In this document: piece by piece, positions 25,953 to 34,588 of the stretch
Layout: each line of letters begins with the position of its first letter
Position numbering within the stretch: the first letter of the stretch is position 1
Source of the DNA: an uncultured Lachnospiraceae bacterium
Lineage (GTDB): Bacteria > Bacillota > Clostridia > Lachnospirales > Lachnospiraceae
Reading direction: 5' to 3'
Assembly (NCBI GenBank): GCA_910577015.1
Contig: CAJTKU010000005.1
Coordinates: forward strand, 62,001 to 126,000
DNA length: 64,000 nt
Made by a program: the position numbers and the translations under genes
Notes under the pieces: model-generated
What the model saw: the letters and a program-made list of their open reading frames with translations, nothing else
The model's database searches: none
Told to the model about the DNA's origin: nothing

Positions 25953-26310
25953 AGTCTTTTCCCTCGCTTTCTGCCTGGCCGTCTGCATCCGCCTGGCTCA
26001 TTTCATATTTCAACAGCATGGCCGCCACCTGGACCATTTCACAAGCGGCATCCACGGCCTGGCGGTATATTGCCATTGGCTTTGCATCTTCCACCAGGAA
26101 ACAAGCTATCTTTTTCCCTCTTACGCCGTCCCATAACACGGCAAGGGAAGATTCCGCATTGTCCAGGGCTTCCTTGGCTTCCTCCATCTTCCCCAGGGTC
26201 ACGGCGTAACCCTCATGGCGGCTATTGAATAAAGGGAACCTTTCGTTTGCCCGGTTCAGTTCTGCCTGGGCGGCGGCTTCAACCTCTGCCCTTAACTCAT
26301 TCATTGCCAT
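25933..26310 (-). CDS. Phage protein of unknown function
   Basis: A 125-residue helical protein beginning MAMNELRAEVEAAAQAELN after GGGAGG. Overlaps both neighbours (20 and 14 bases), indicating translational coupling. Function not recognised. Confidence 0.55.
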   Translation of the reverse strand: MAMNELRAEVEAAAQAELNRANERFPLFNSRHEGYAVTLGKMEEAKEALDNAESSLAVLWDGVRGKKIACFLVEDAKPMAIYRQAVDAACEMVQVAAMLLKYEMSQADADGQAESEGKDYGDLCS

Positions 26311-26857
26311 GGCTTCCATCCTCCCTTTCCCCGTCCGTGTCCTGGTCCTGCTGCCCGGCATCCATAGGCGTGTATCTGCTCCCGTCCTCGCACCCTCCGC
26401 AGATAGGAAGTTTCTTTCCCTTTCTGTAGTGGAAGCACGTTTCACAACTCCATGTTTCCGGCACCCTCTTTTCCCCGGCGGCTTCCCTGGCCTTTAACTT
26501 TTCCGCATTGTCCAGGATGATTTCATTAAGCCGTTCCCGTTCTGCCAGTTCCACGATATTTTTTAAGGTTTCCACGCCCTTTTCCAACCGCTCTTCATCC
26601 GGCAGCATACGCAAGAAACGCCTGGCGGAAGTAATCATGCTCTCAATCTCATAGTCCGGGTGTACTTCTGTTTCCGGCAGAATCTCCGGGGCTTCCATCT
26701 TCCCGGTAAGCATTTCCCGGATATACTCATGGGGCACGTTGCACCTGGCCGCATTTTCCATTAACTCCGCCTTTGCCGCTTCCCTCATAAGTTTGTAAAA
26801 TTCCATGTACTTCATGTCCACGGTGCCGTCACTTGTGAATCCATCTAATAATCCCAT
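26297..26857 (-). CDS. Phage protein with C-terminal cysteine motif
   Basis: A 186-residue protein, helical in its first two thirds, with a WSCETCFHYRKGKKLPICGG segment near the end that looks like a metal-binding knuckle. Start at 26857 behind a GAGAGG site. Function unknown. Confidence 0.55.
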   Translation of the reverse strand: MGLLDGFTSDGTVDMKYMEFYKLMREAAKAELMENAARCNVPHEYIREMLTGKMEAPEILPETEVHPDYEIESMITSARRFLRMLPDEERLEKGVETLKNIVELAERERLNEIILDNAEKLKAREAAGEKRVPETWSCETCFHYRKGKKLPICGGCEDGSRYTPMDAGQQDQDTDGEREDGSHGNE

Positions 26858-26874
26858 GCCCTTATCCTCTCTTT

Positions 26875-27213
26875 CTATCTGTGAATCCTGGATGCAAAAC
26901 AATATAAAGGCTCTGCATCAATTTCCAGTTCTTCCCGGTTCTTATAAATCAGCAGGGAGAACCACTCTTCCCCCTCTTCATCCGTGAAACGCTTTGCCAG
27001 TTTCTCAAACCCAAAACGGGAATTAAGCCTTGCCCCGGCCACCATGTTTGACAGCTTCGCAATCTCACGGCTGCCCAACGTCACGCCCTCTTTGTGGTAC
27101 TGCTGCCACTTTCGGAATGTTTCTTTGAGATATTCCAGAAAATCCGGCTCCACCACTCCATTGATAGGCGTATAGCTTTTATAATTTGCTTCCGCCGCCT
27201 TTAATCTGTCCAT
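26875..27213 (-). CDS. Phage protein of unknown function
   Basis: A 112-residue protein starting MDRLKAAEANYKSYTPING. The longer open frame upstream to 27354 belongs to the small overlapping gene at 27201-27347, so the start at 27213 is preferred. No motif recognised. Confidence 0.55.
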   Translation of the reverse strand: MDRLKAAEANYKSYTPINGVVEPDFLEYLKETFRKWQQYHKEGVTLGSREIAKLSNMVAGARLNSRFGFEKLAKRFTDEEGEEWFSLLIYKNREELEIDAEPLYCFASRIHR

Positions 27214-27347
27214 CCTCTTTTCCTCGCTTTCCTGGCCCTCTGGCCGTTTATCCAGGCACGCCGCTGCATAACCTTTTTTATCCTGGCAATCTTTTCCTTG
27301 AACTCCGGCCAGTCGGTTATTTCCACCTTTACTTTCATTTCCGCCAT
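27201..27347 (-). CDS. Small basic phage protein (48 residues)
   Basis: ATG at 27347 lies 8 bases after GGAGG, and the frame runs to TAA at 27201-27203. The peptide begins MAEMKVKVEITDWPEF and ends in an Arg/Lys-rich stretch. Its end overlaps the start of the next gene by 13 bases. Small size, but the ribosome site and close packing support it. Confidence 0.5.
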   Translation of the reverse strand: MAEMKVKVEITDWPEFKEKIARIKKVMQRRAWINGQRARKARKRGWTD

Positions 27348-27359
27348 CTTTCATTCCTC

Positions 27360-27668
27360 CTAAATGATGATTTTGTAATATAGGGTCATCTGCAAATCAG
27401 AAAAGCGGAAATCCGGCGTTTTCTCCGGCTCCATTGGCGGCATCAGTCCCCGGTCTTTCCATTCCTTATGCCGGATTTCCGGGGATGCCCTAAACCGTTT
27501 CACCTGGGCATCCAGAATGGCATCCGCTACGGGGTCATGTGTCAGCAATGCCTTATACCCTTTGTATATGGTTTCCTGCCCTGCTTCGCTTTCCGCATCC
27601 CGTACAATCATCAGATTGTCCGAATTGCATATCAATTCCAGGAACTCCCGTACCACCATGGTTTCCAC
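27360..27668 (-). CDS. Phage protein of unknown function
   Basis: A 102-residue protein with a FLELICNSDNLMIVRDAE opening, repeated strand-helix pattern and a hydrophobic C-terminus. Its start overlaps the 3' end of the methyltransferase frame. Function unknown. Confidence 0.55.
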   Translation of the reverse strand: METMVVREFLELICNSDNLMIVRDAESEAGQETIYKGYKALLTHDPVADAILDAQVKRFRASPEIRHKEWKDRGLMPPMEPEKTPDFRFSDLQMTLYYKIII

Positions 27669-28963
27669 CCTCTCTTTCCGCTTTGATTATGCCGATAAAT
27701 ACACGCTCTGCACACGGGACCGCAATACTGTTTCCCAGGGCCATGTAACGGGCATTGTCTGACATTTCCCTGCCGGATGCCCCGTACCTTGTCCAATAGT
27801 CCGGGAACCCGTCCAGGCGTTCACATTCAAGCGGCGTAAGGCGGCGAACCCGGTACTTTACCGCTGCGGCAATCCGCTCAATTATCACGGCAAGGGTTTC
27901 ACTTCCTCCCCCTGCTGCCCCACGGCTCTTTTTTATGGTCCCCACGCCCTCCTTGAACTCCGCATAACCGCTTTGTGTATAGGCTACGGCGTGCCGGTCC
28001 GTGCTTGTAAGCGTTGGGGCAACGTCCTGGTTTATCCCTAATTGGTTTCCGCCGTGCTTTGCATCCCGGCCAATGACGTTTCCGGCTATGGTATAGACGG
28101 GAAGCAAGTAAAGGCCGGTCTTTCCACCTCCGCCCCCTGCCCTCCCCATAAGGGTTACGCTCTTCTTGGCGTTTATGTAAATCCTATCCGCCGTCCTGCC
28201 GAAATCCAGTTTCATTTGTCCGCCTGGTTCCTCTGCCAGTCCTCCGCTATCCTCTCCAATAGGGCTATCTTTAGGATTGTCGGAACTTCCTTTTCCCTCT
28301 TCTCGGCCCGTGACAGAATACCCCAACACGCTTTCGCACTCAAAAAGTATTTGTCCGGCACGTCCATTTCTAAAATCTGTGACAAGGTAGATTCTTTTTC
28401 TACGTTGGGGAACTCCCCAAAACTGTGCGTCAAGCTGCCGCCATGCGACTGTCCGCAAATCCCCCCCCTGGTTCCTCAATTCCAACCAATCCGGCGGATG
28501 CCCATTTCCCACTTGTAGGCATTGGAATACTGGCTTCTGTGATTTCTTCCAGGACCCGGCGGAAATCCTCTCCCTTATTGCTTGAAAAAGCCCCGGCCAC
28601 ATTTTCCCATATGATATACTTTGGATATTCTCCATCTGTCTTTTCCCTCATTTCCCGTATAATCCGCACGGCTTCCATGAATAGGCCGGAACGGGAACCG
28701 CCAAGCCCCGTCTGCTTCCCGGCCACGCTTAAATCCTGGCAAGGGCTTCCGAAACTGATAATATCCACCACGGGGATTTCTCCGCCTTTTATCCCGGTAA
28801 TGTCCCCCAGGTTCACGGCATCCGGGAAATGCCGCCCTGCTATGTCTATACAGTTCGGCTCTATCTCGCTTGTCCATACGGTCTTGATGCCGTGCCGCCC
28901 TGCTGCCAGGGGAAACCCGGCTATCCCGTCAAAAAGGCTTCCCAATGTCAACCCGGCGTTCAT
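27553..28963 (-). pseudogene. C5-cytosine DNA methyltransferase, split by a frameshift in a G8 tract
   Basis: Two frames together make one enzyme of about 470 residues. Frame 1 (from 28963) has SAM motif LGSLFDGIAG, the catalytic GSPCQDLS and ENVAG. Frame 2 has VPQRRKRIYLV, a target recognition region and the final GNSIAVP motif. They join at a run of eight G (28461-28468): seven G would give one continuous frame, EEPGGDLRTVAW. As it stands, frame 1 stops after about 177 residues, before the target-recognition domain, so no active enzyme is expected. This could be slipped-strand phase variation, inactivation or a base-calling error. Confidence 0.85.
28461..28468 (-). repeat. Poly-G (G8) tract inside methyltransferase gene
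   Basis: Eight consecutive G on the coding strand at the exact point where the methyltransferase frame breaks. Homopolymer G runs of this length are classical slippage sites and also common sequencing-error sites. Confidence 0.8.
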
Positions 28964-29178
28964 TTCAACGCCCCCGGCCTGGACGGTTCGTAGACAATCA
29001 TCACCGTGTAAGAAGTCCTATAGTCTGCAATCTCCTTTCCACGGATGACGGGCAAGGTTTCCGTTCCATGCTCAATTCCCATTATCTCCGCCCCGTCTGC
29101 TTCCAGGGCGGCCAGGTTTTCATTTACCTTTGTTTCAAGGTCTTTCAAATCGGTGTCCCTTTTTAACATGATTTTCAT
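28960..29178 (-). CDS. Phage protein of unknown function
   Basis: A 72-residue protein with an N-terminal helix (LKDLETKVNENLAALE) and a C-terminal strand, overlapping the methyltransferase start by 4 bases. GAGGG precedes the ATG. Not recognised. Confidence 0.6.
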   Translation of the reverse strand: MKIMLKRDTDLKDLETKVNENLAALEADGAEIMGIEHGTETLPVIRGKEIADYRTSYTVMIVYEPSRPGALK

Positions 29179-29218
29179 GCTTAAACCCTCGCTTTCTGTT
29201 ATTGGCCCAAGGAAGCGG

Positions 29219-29458
29219 CTATTCTATCACGTTAAGGCTGTCATCTATCTTGAAAAGCCTTTTTCCGCAATCTGTACAGACGGCATATTTTCCAGTGTTC
29301 CTATATGTCAATCCGCTATGTAGTTCCGTGCTTTCAATCTCTCCCGTTGCCATGTCCACATAATATTCCCCGTTGCCGCTTATCCTCTGCCTTACCGTGA
29401 ACATGGTGCCGCCGCATCCTGGGCACTTCTTTATTGGAAAATTATATTTTCTGTCCAT
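29219..29458 (-). CDS. Small zinc-ribbon protein
   Basis: A 79-residue protein with two CxxC pairs, KCPGCGG and VCTDCGK, spaced by about 45 residues, typical of a zinc ribbon. The start at 29458 follows AAAGGGAAG. Could be a nucleic-acid binding early protein. Confidence 0.6.
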   Translation of the reverse strand: MDRKYNFPIKKCPGCGGTMFTVRQRISGNGEYYVDMATGEIESTELHSGLTYRNTGKYAVCTDCGKRLFKIDDSLNVIE

Positions 29459-29519
29459 CTGCTTCCCTTTTTTGGATTTCGCATACCGCAAGCGGCCATC
29501 CGTCCGCATCACGCCCTAC

Positions 29520-29778
29520 GGCTTTATAGGATGACAGCTTGCAATATACCGGGTGTTATCGTACAACCTTTTAAACGCCGGATAACTTCACCGGGGCGTG
29601 GCATGGTTTTCTAGTTCCCGGCCTACCTGGGAAGAATAGGCGTGTACGCTTCCCCTGGTAGGTACTTTTTGCACCAGTGCAACCCATCAACAGTTTGTAG
29701 GGGCTTTGGACCCTCACGCCGCCCATGGTCAGCATGGCCGTTTTAGTTGCCGGGCGGTGTTGGCCGCCCTGGGTGGTG
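29520..29778 (-). other. Structured non-coding region between early genes
   Basis: No convincing gene. Several hairpins stand close together: a long imperfect one (29622-29634 with 29649-29662), GCAC-CA-GTGC (29671-29680), and a perfect 6-bp stem with 6-base loop (29752-29769). A 71-codon frame here lacks a ribosome site and family-like composition. Could be an origin, an untranslated RNA or a regulatory leader. Confidence 0.4.
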
Positions 29779-30159
29779 CTATACATCTTCTTTATCCTGC
29801 TGCCTTGCTTTCTTCATTAAGTACCGCTCTTTATCATTTCTGGTAAAGAAAACGGGACGTGTGGTGATTCCGGCGGCATCCAGTTTTTTCTTTATCTCTT
29901 TTAATTCCTCCCGGTAAATACTTTGCATCCTGCTTGATGGTTTTCTTGTATAATCCAATGGGGCTTCCGATACATTTAACAGTTCCCGTAAAATCTCGGC
30001 TGTGGTTGCCCCGTACCGTCTGAAATATCCACGTTCTATATATGTTTTCTGCCAGACGAATAATTTAAAGCCCAGGGCCTTTTCCACCGCTTCCAGGGTC
30101 TTTTCCAGGTCCGTGTCCATTGTCACCGTCCTATAAATCCAATCCATATTCTTGTCCAT
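29779..30159 (-). CDS. Phage early protein of unknown function
   Basis: A 126-residue protein with FVWQKTYIERGYFRRYGATT in the middle, helical throughout. Second gene of the early run. Family members seem common in Lachnospiraceae prophages but have no assigned role that I know of. Confidence 0.55.
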   Translation of the reverse strand: MDKNMDWIYRTVTMDTDLEKTLEAVEKALGFKLFVWQKTYIERGYFRRYGATTAEILRELLNVSEAPLDYTRKPSSRMQSIYREELKEIKKKLDAAGITTRPVFFTRNDKERYLMKKARQQDKEDV

Positions 30160-30196
30160 GTTAAGTTCCTCGCTTCCTGCCCTGCTGCCGCCTGGC

Positions 30197-30379
30197 CTAT
30201 AATGCTTTCTGTGCTACCTCTGCCCGGTAAGGCTCCCCACCTCGTTTCAATTCATTGTAGATAGTTGCCCTATGCACTCCCACTTCATCCGCAATGGCAG
30301 AAACCTTTACCCCTGCTGCGTGCATCCTCTCAATGGTCTGGCGGTCCGTGAAGTTCAGCCGTCTATTTCCTTTCCTCAT
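30197..30379 (-). CDS. Small helix-turn-helix DNA-binding protein
   Basis: A 60-residue protein that is little more than one HTH domain (FTDRQTIERMHAAGVKVSAI then VGVHRATIYNEL), resembling the N-terminal HTH of IS30-type transposases. As a stand-alone early phage protein it is more likely a regulator. It is the rightmost gene that I assign to the prophage. Confidence 0.65.
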   Translation of the reverse strand: MRKGNRRLNFTDRQTIERMHAAGVKVSAIADEVGVHRATIYNELKRGGEPYRAEVAQKAL

Positions 30380-30410
30380 GCCCTTTTATCTCCTTTCTAG
30401 TTTTGGTGAA

Positions 30411-30459
30411 ATAAAAAAAGAGTGCCCACAAGAGTTTTTTAATTCTCTTGTAGCACTCT
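30411..30459 (-). terminator. Strong leftward terminator upstream of the prophage early genes
   Basis: Two stacked stems (30419-30425 with 30453-30459; 30428-30434 with 30445-30451) are followed on the minus strand by a T7 run. It would stop transcription arriving from the chromosomal side before the HTH gene. Confidence 0.8.
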
Positions 30460-30473
30460 CTTATTTTCTGTTA

Positions 30474-30519
30474 AAAATAAGATGCTTTAGAGTATATTTC
30501 CCTTGTCGCATCTTATTTT
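30474..30519. repeat. 12-bp inverted repeat
   Basis: The arms 30474-30485 and 30508-30519 (AAAATAAGATGC and complement) are perfect, with a 22-base spacer. It lies between the prophage-side terminator and the large palindrome, and may be another terminator or a boundary element. Confidence 0.5.
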
Positions 30520-30531
30520 ACAATGAACCGC

Positions 30532-30716
30532 GTTTCCGCATTTGGCATTGCGGTAGCCCCGGCGTGCATTTGTTCCAACAGGACGCGCTTTCGCTCGAGT
30601 AAAAACGCAGCGGCACATAGGATGCTGAAATACAGCATCCAAGGGCCGGCGTTTTTACACGGTCCTTTATGGAATCAAATGCACGCCGGGACTGCCGCAA
30701 TGCCAAATGCGGAAAC
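30532..30716. repeat. 185-bp near-palindrome (MITE-like or structured RNA)
   Basis: The outer arms of 46-47 bp (30532-30577 and 30670-30716) match with two mismatches and one indel. Inside are a second stem of 10 bp (30599-30608 with 30649-30658) and an apical 8-bp stem with a 5-base loop (30620-30640). The whole segment folds back on itself. It sits 10 bases from the stop of the DAK-like gene. No gene is inside. Confidence 0.85.
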
Positions 30717-30725
30717 TATTTATAA

Positions 30726-30977
30726 TCAGCCTTTCAATCCCCTTGACTGTCTGTCCATATCCTCTATTACAATATCGTAAATTTCACCAAGGGAAGCGCA
30801 GTACTCCAATACTTTCCACGGCTCGTTCGTATGGAAATGTATTTTTATCAGTTCTTCATCCCCTACCGCCAGCAGGCAATCCCCTTTAAAGTTCTCCGTA
30901 AAGTAATCGCTGATGACGTCTTCATCCAAATCCTCACCCTCGATTAAAAGCTGGGTATCATACTTAAATTCTAACAT
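30726..30977 (-). CDS. Small FakA/DAK C-terminal-domain-like protein
   Basis: An 83-residue protein matching the C-terminal region of YloV/FakA-type dihydroxyacetone-kinase-related proteins: TQLLIEGED, GDCLLAVGDEELIKIHFHTN and a final EIYDIVIEDM. It lacks the kinase part. AAAAAGGAG precedes the ATG. Role unknown; a free-standing domain of this sort is found in Clostridia. Confidence 0.7.
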   Translation of the reverse strand: MLEFKYDTQLLIEGEDLDEDVISDYFTENFKGDCLLAVGDEELIKIHFHTNEPWKVLEYCASLGEIYDIVIEDMDRQSRGLKG

Positions 30978-31124
30978 GTGCTGTTCTCCTTTTTTAATTT
31001 TTATTCAAATCACATAATCTTCAACAATCAAACAGTTCTATAAAACGGAATTTCCTGTTCTGTCTCTTTCCGTAAATATCATTTTTTCGGCCTGACCAGT
31101 CATGTTTATTTGCTTTTGTCACAC

Positions 31125-31913
31125 TTATCTTTTCGCAAGGAAAATGGCTTTATTTTTCATATCAACTTCAAACGCCGTTTCCGATATACGAATAAATTCC
31201 GTTCCTACCGGGGCAGTCAAATATTTATAAACATCCCTGTCCAGTTCATGACACACTTTGCCGAGCGGCATCAACACAATGTTTTTCACATCCGAATTAT
31301 AGCTTTCGTCTTCATTTCCTGCCAAAAATATCCATCCGCTGTCTGCCGGATTATTTGGCTCACATCTGTACATAAAGCCGACTTTCCAGCCTTCCTCTAC
31401 AATTCTCCTGGAAACAAGTGCGCCTTGATTCATGAGTGTGCGTATTTTTTTGATTTCATCATACCGACTTTCATGATTTAAAAAACTATTCCTCATTTCG
31501 TCGCTGACAAGTGTATCGGTGCAGAGACTTTCAATATTTGCGTTCCATTTACTGCTGTCCTCTGCCTGATGCCTCAAAAGCACAGCCAAATCCAATAATT
31601 CTTCCTCTCCGCACTCGATACGGGTGCGCACTTCTTTACATATATTCTTTCCGGCATTGTCATAAACAAACACCTCCACCGCTCCATCCCGATAAAGCAG
31701 GAGCTTTACAGCTCCCATTTTGGCATCATCATCATAAAACATCATAAAAGGCGGCAGCTTATCATTGACGTACCATTCAAATTCGGTTCCATCCTTGCTA
31801 TTCATAAAGTAGACCGCCCCGTTTTCTTCCAAATCGCTGGATTTTACCTGCGGCAAATATTGTTCCTTGTTCTGTTCCATAATGCTTTTAATTTTATCTA
31901 AAATCACATTCAT
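31125..31913 (-). CDS. DUF2185 (immunity Imm33-like) protein
   Basis: A 262-residue protein. The last 100 residues match DUF2185: ALVSRRIVEEGWKVGFMYR, DSGWIFLAGNEDESY and GTEFIRIS. The N-terminal part is an alpha/beta region of unknown family. DUF2185 domains are reported as immunity proteins against polymorphic toxins. No partner toxin is adjacent here. Confidence 0.7.
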   Translation of the reverse strand: MNVILDKIKSIMEQNKEQYLPQVKSSDLEENGAVYFMNSKDGTEFEWYVNDKLPPFMMFYDDDAKMGAVKLLLYRDGAVEVFVYDNAGKNICKEVRTRIECGEEELLDLAVLLRHQAEDSSKWNANIESLCTDTLVSDEMRNSFLNHESRYDEIKKIRTLMNQGALVSRRIVEEGWKVGFMYRCEPNNPADSGWIFLAGNEDESYNSDVKNIVLMPLGKVCHELDRDVYKYLTAPVGTEFIRISETAFEVDMKNKAIFLAKR

Positions 31914-31972
31914 AATATATACCTCGGTTTCACATTGTCCGTTGTAATTTTTCTAATCCCCAAATCTCCGAT

Positions 31973-32497
31973 TTAGCTTTGTATCCGTTTAATAATAAGA
32001 TTTATATTTTCTTCAACGGGTTTTGTTCCGTCAATTCTTATGATAGGACAGTTTAAAGACTGTATCCATTTTTCAACGGTATCCTCAGCTCTGGATTTGA
32101 CTAAATCAAAAAATCGTTCTTCCTGTTCATATAAATCCCCGCCAAATAACATTCTATTACCAAATTTCTGAAAAGAACGATTTTTAACTCGTTCTATTCG
32201 AATATCTTCGGGAACATTAATCAATACAGCATATTGAAAAAAAGGATAAATAGTTTCTCCATAATCACCCTTTACCGACGCAAAAACAAAATTTTCATGT
32301 TTTTCAATCTTATTGAATAGAAGTTTTTCAACCTCTTCACGAGTACGTGGAGCGGCATAAATGTAGGTAGGGTTTGTTTTAGGAAAATACAAATCTTCAT
32401 TATCTATAAAATAGAAATGCAACTTCTCAGCAAGAGCCTTTCCCAGTGTACTCTTTCCAGTGCCGTTTAAACCACATATAATAATTCCTGTTCTCAT
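31973..32497 (-). CDS. P-loop kinase-like ATPase
   Basis: A 174-residue protein starting MRTGIIICGLNGTGKSTLGK: a Walker A followed by a nucleotide-kinase-like fold with an RSFQKFGNRM basic segment. Resembles AAA_18/shikimate or adenylate kinase-like proteins. Substrate unknown. An upstream in-frame ATG at 32563 is less likely. Confidence 0.7.
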   Translation of the reverse strand: MRTGIIICGLNGTGKSTLGKALAEKLHFYFIDNEDLYFPKTNPTYIYAAPRTREEVEKLLFNKIEKHENFVFASVKGDYGETIYPFFQYAVLINVPEDIRIERVKNRSFQKFGNRMLFGGDLYEQEERFFDLVKSRAEDTVEKWIQSLNCPIIRIDGTKPVEENINLIIKRIQS

Positions 32498-32788
32498 AAG
32501 ATGTTTCCTTAAATTGTGATTTGATGTTTCTTGCTTGATATACGCAATCCATCGGCATACCAATGGATTTATTGTATCTTGAAGGAAATATGCAGATGTG
32601 GGTAGATGCGGAAGACAGTCTTGAACTGTGGTAATTTTAATTCCCTCGAATTCGGGGGAATTAAATCACTTCAAAATCTTTGTAGTCTGTTCTTCCAAAA
32701 TTAACATCTGATAACAAATATTGCTGATTACACCATTTCCAATTCATTTTACTCTTTTCCATAAACTGGAATTGATTTTGCAATTGAT

Positions 32789-33553
32789 TTATTCATCGTA
32801 TTTCCCCCAAAATCCCCAATCTACCCATTTTTCAATATATGCTATGATTTCGCTTTTTGATTTTGAAACAACTTTTTCTAAAGGAGAGTCCCAGTCATAA
32901 TTTTTAATAAGCAGTAAAAGATAGTTCCCATTTTCATCATAACTTGGATACCATCCCAAATCTATAATTAAATTTGCTCTCTCATTCAACAGTTGCAATA
33001 AATCTTCATGCAGTTCATAACAATTGTGTTTTCCATGAACAGCCATATCATATTCTGTAAAGTTGTTACATTCTATTCTCCACTCCGCTTGAATCCTCAG
33101 TGGTTGTAATTCATACTTAATTTTAATTACTTCCGCAACTGAGGATTCGTTATTCGTTATTTTTCTATCTCCTTGCGAAATTATGTCATCATAATTCTCT
33201 TTATAATTATCGAAGGCTGCAAAAGGTTCTTGTGTATCTCCCCAAAAGTCAATCAGTATTTCTGATAAAACTTCTGCAAATACACCTATTGCACGATAAT
33301 TCGATAATTGTTTATTCATGTATAAAATGCTTTGCCATAGTATCTGATTTAAATCTCTAATCAACTCTTTGTCCAAAAGGCAAGAAGATTTTTTCAAAAC
33401 CTTCAGGCACATAAAGATGTCATCAAATTTTTGTTGAACATCTTCCAAATTATTGCCGAAGCCATACCTTAAAGCATATACATAACCAGCCGTAAATCCT
33501 GCTGCATTTCCAGCATGAATGGCAATTCTTGCTTTTGCTTCTTCTGATGTCAT
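32789..33553 (-). CDS. Protein of unknown function
   Basis: A 254-residue helical protein beginning MTSEEAKARIAIHAGNAAGF with an acidic, Trp-rich end. No signal peptide. Low GC like its neighbours. Its place in an accessory zone and its size would fit an immunity protein, but that is a guess. Confidence 0.5.
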   Translation of the reverse strand: MTSEEAKARIAIHAGNAAGFTAGYVYALRYGFGNNLEDVQQKFDDIFMCLKVLKKSSCLLDKELIRDLNQILWQSILYMNKQLSNYRAIGVFAEVLSEILIDFWGDTQEPFAAFDNYKENYDDIISQGDRKITNNESSVAEVIKIKYELQPLRIQAEWRIECNNFTEYDMAVHGKHNCYELHEDLLQLLNERANLIIDLGWYPSYDENGNYLLLLIKNYDWDSPLEKVVSKSKSEIIAYIEKWVDWGFWGKYDE

Positions 33554-33690
33554 TTGCTTACCTCCATCACAACTCCCAATTGTGATTTGAAAATTTTTAA
33601 AGGTGAGCTTTCCCTTAAAGTTTCCCTTGCATTATATCTTCTCATGGGCTATTACGAACTCTGATAAGGGAAAAGGTAAGGGAAAGAGAT

Positions 33691-34428
33691 TTACGTCATA
33701 CATATTCTTTTATCCTTTTCGCAAATCTGTTTTATATTTCCATCTTTGATAAGGTATGCCGCCCCAAATAAAGTAGTTGCTTTGCCTTCAACTGTAAAAT
33801 AACTTCCGTCTTCCAACGCATAAAATTCTCTACCATAACTGTCCGGATATGTAATATCTTCAAACAAGCGTTGTCCATCTAATAAATCATCTTTTATATC
33901 CTGATAATGCGGTAAAACCATTAATTTTGTTATTCCCAACCCAAATAAAAATCTCTTATATTCTTTATCAAGGCTTTCACCCGCCAACTCAGGCTGCGCG
34001 TATACAACCTCTGCACAGTTCATTGTTCCGGCGCTAATACCAATTATAATTCCATCAAAATCACTAATATGTTCCTTTAAACGGATTTTTTCAAAAAATT
34101 TATTTTGCGTTGGAACATGCCCGCCGGCAAGTATAAGTACATCATAACCAGAAATTTCGTTCACAAGATTTTCATTTCTATTATCACATATGTACATTTG
34201 ACTGATTGACAATCCGCTCATTGGAAACGATGCGGTAAAAATTTTCATTATACTGTCATTTTTTTCTTCATCGTCGGCATCTGCACTTATTATCAAAACT
34301 TTTGAGTTGTCTTTCCAGTGTTTTTGCAAACTGTCTAATAAACCGTTCTCTGTGTTTAAACGCGTGGGTATTCTTGTTCCATCCTTTATGTATGAACCGC
34401 CTATATGGCTCGTTAAATATGCAATCAT
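33691..34428 (-). CDS. Peptidase E-like (S51 family) protein
   Basis: A 245-residue class-I glutamine amidotransferase-like fold. The serine nucleophile elbow GISAGTMNCAE (Ser132) and the LILAGGHVPTQ strand are those of peptidase E. It would cleave Asp-X dipeptides in the cytoplasm. A C-terminal segment DGSYFTVEGK fits the family. Confidence 0.85.
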   Translation of the reverse strand: MIAYLTSHIGGSYIKDGTRIPTRLNTENGLLDSLQKHWKDNSKVLIISADADDEEKNDSIMKIFTASFPMSGLSISQMYICDNRNENLVNEISGYDVLILAGGHVPTQNKFFEKIRLKEHISDFDGIIIGISAGTMNCAEVVYAQPELAGESLDKEYKRFLFGLGITKLMVLPHYQDIKDDLLDGQRLFEDITYPDSYGREFYALEDGSYFTVEGKATTLFGAAYLIKDGNIKQICEKDKRICMT

Positions 34429-34588
34429 TATATTTTTCTTCCTTTTAACTTACATTTTCTAGTTTGCTATTCTGATTATAATATATCTAATCTTTGGCTT
34501 CAAGTCGTGATTGGCAAAATTGCCAATGCCTGATTCCATCAACACAAAAGGTAAAAGGGACATATTTTTTGCACATAAAACAATTCGG

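Noticed and set aside
29571..29786. A 71-codon minus-strand open frame
   Set aside because: No ribosome site, overlapping hairpins, and no recognisable composition. Treated as non-coding.
30197..30379. IS30 transposase
   Set aside because: Only the HTH resembles IS30 N-termini. There is no DDE domain nor terminal inverted repeats, so it is called a small regulator.
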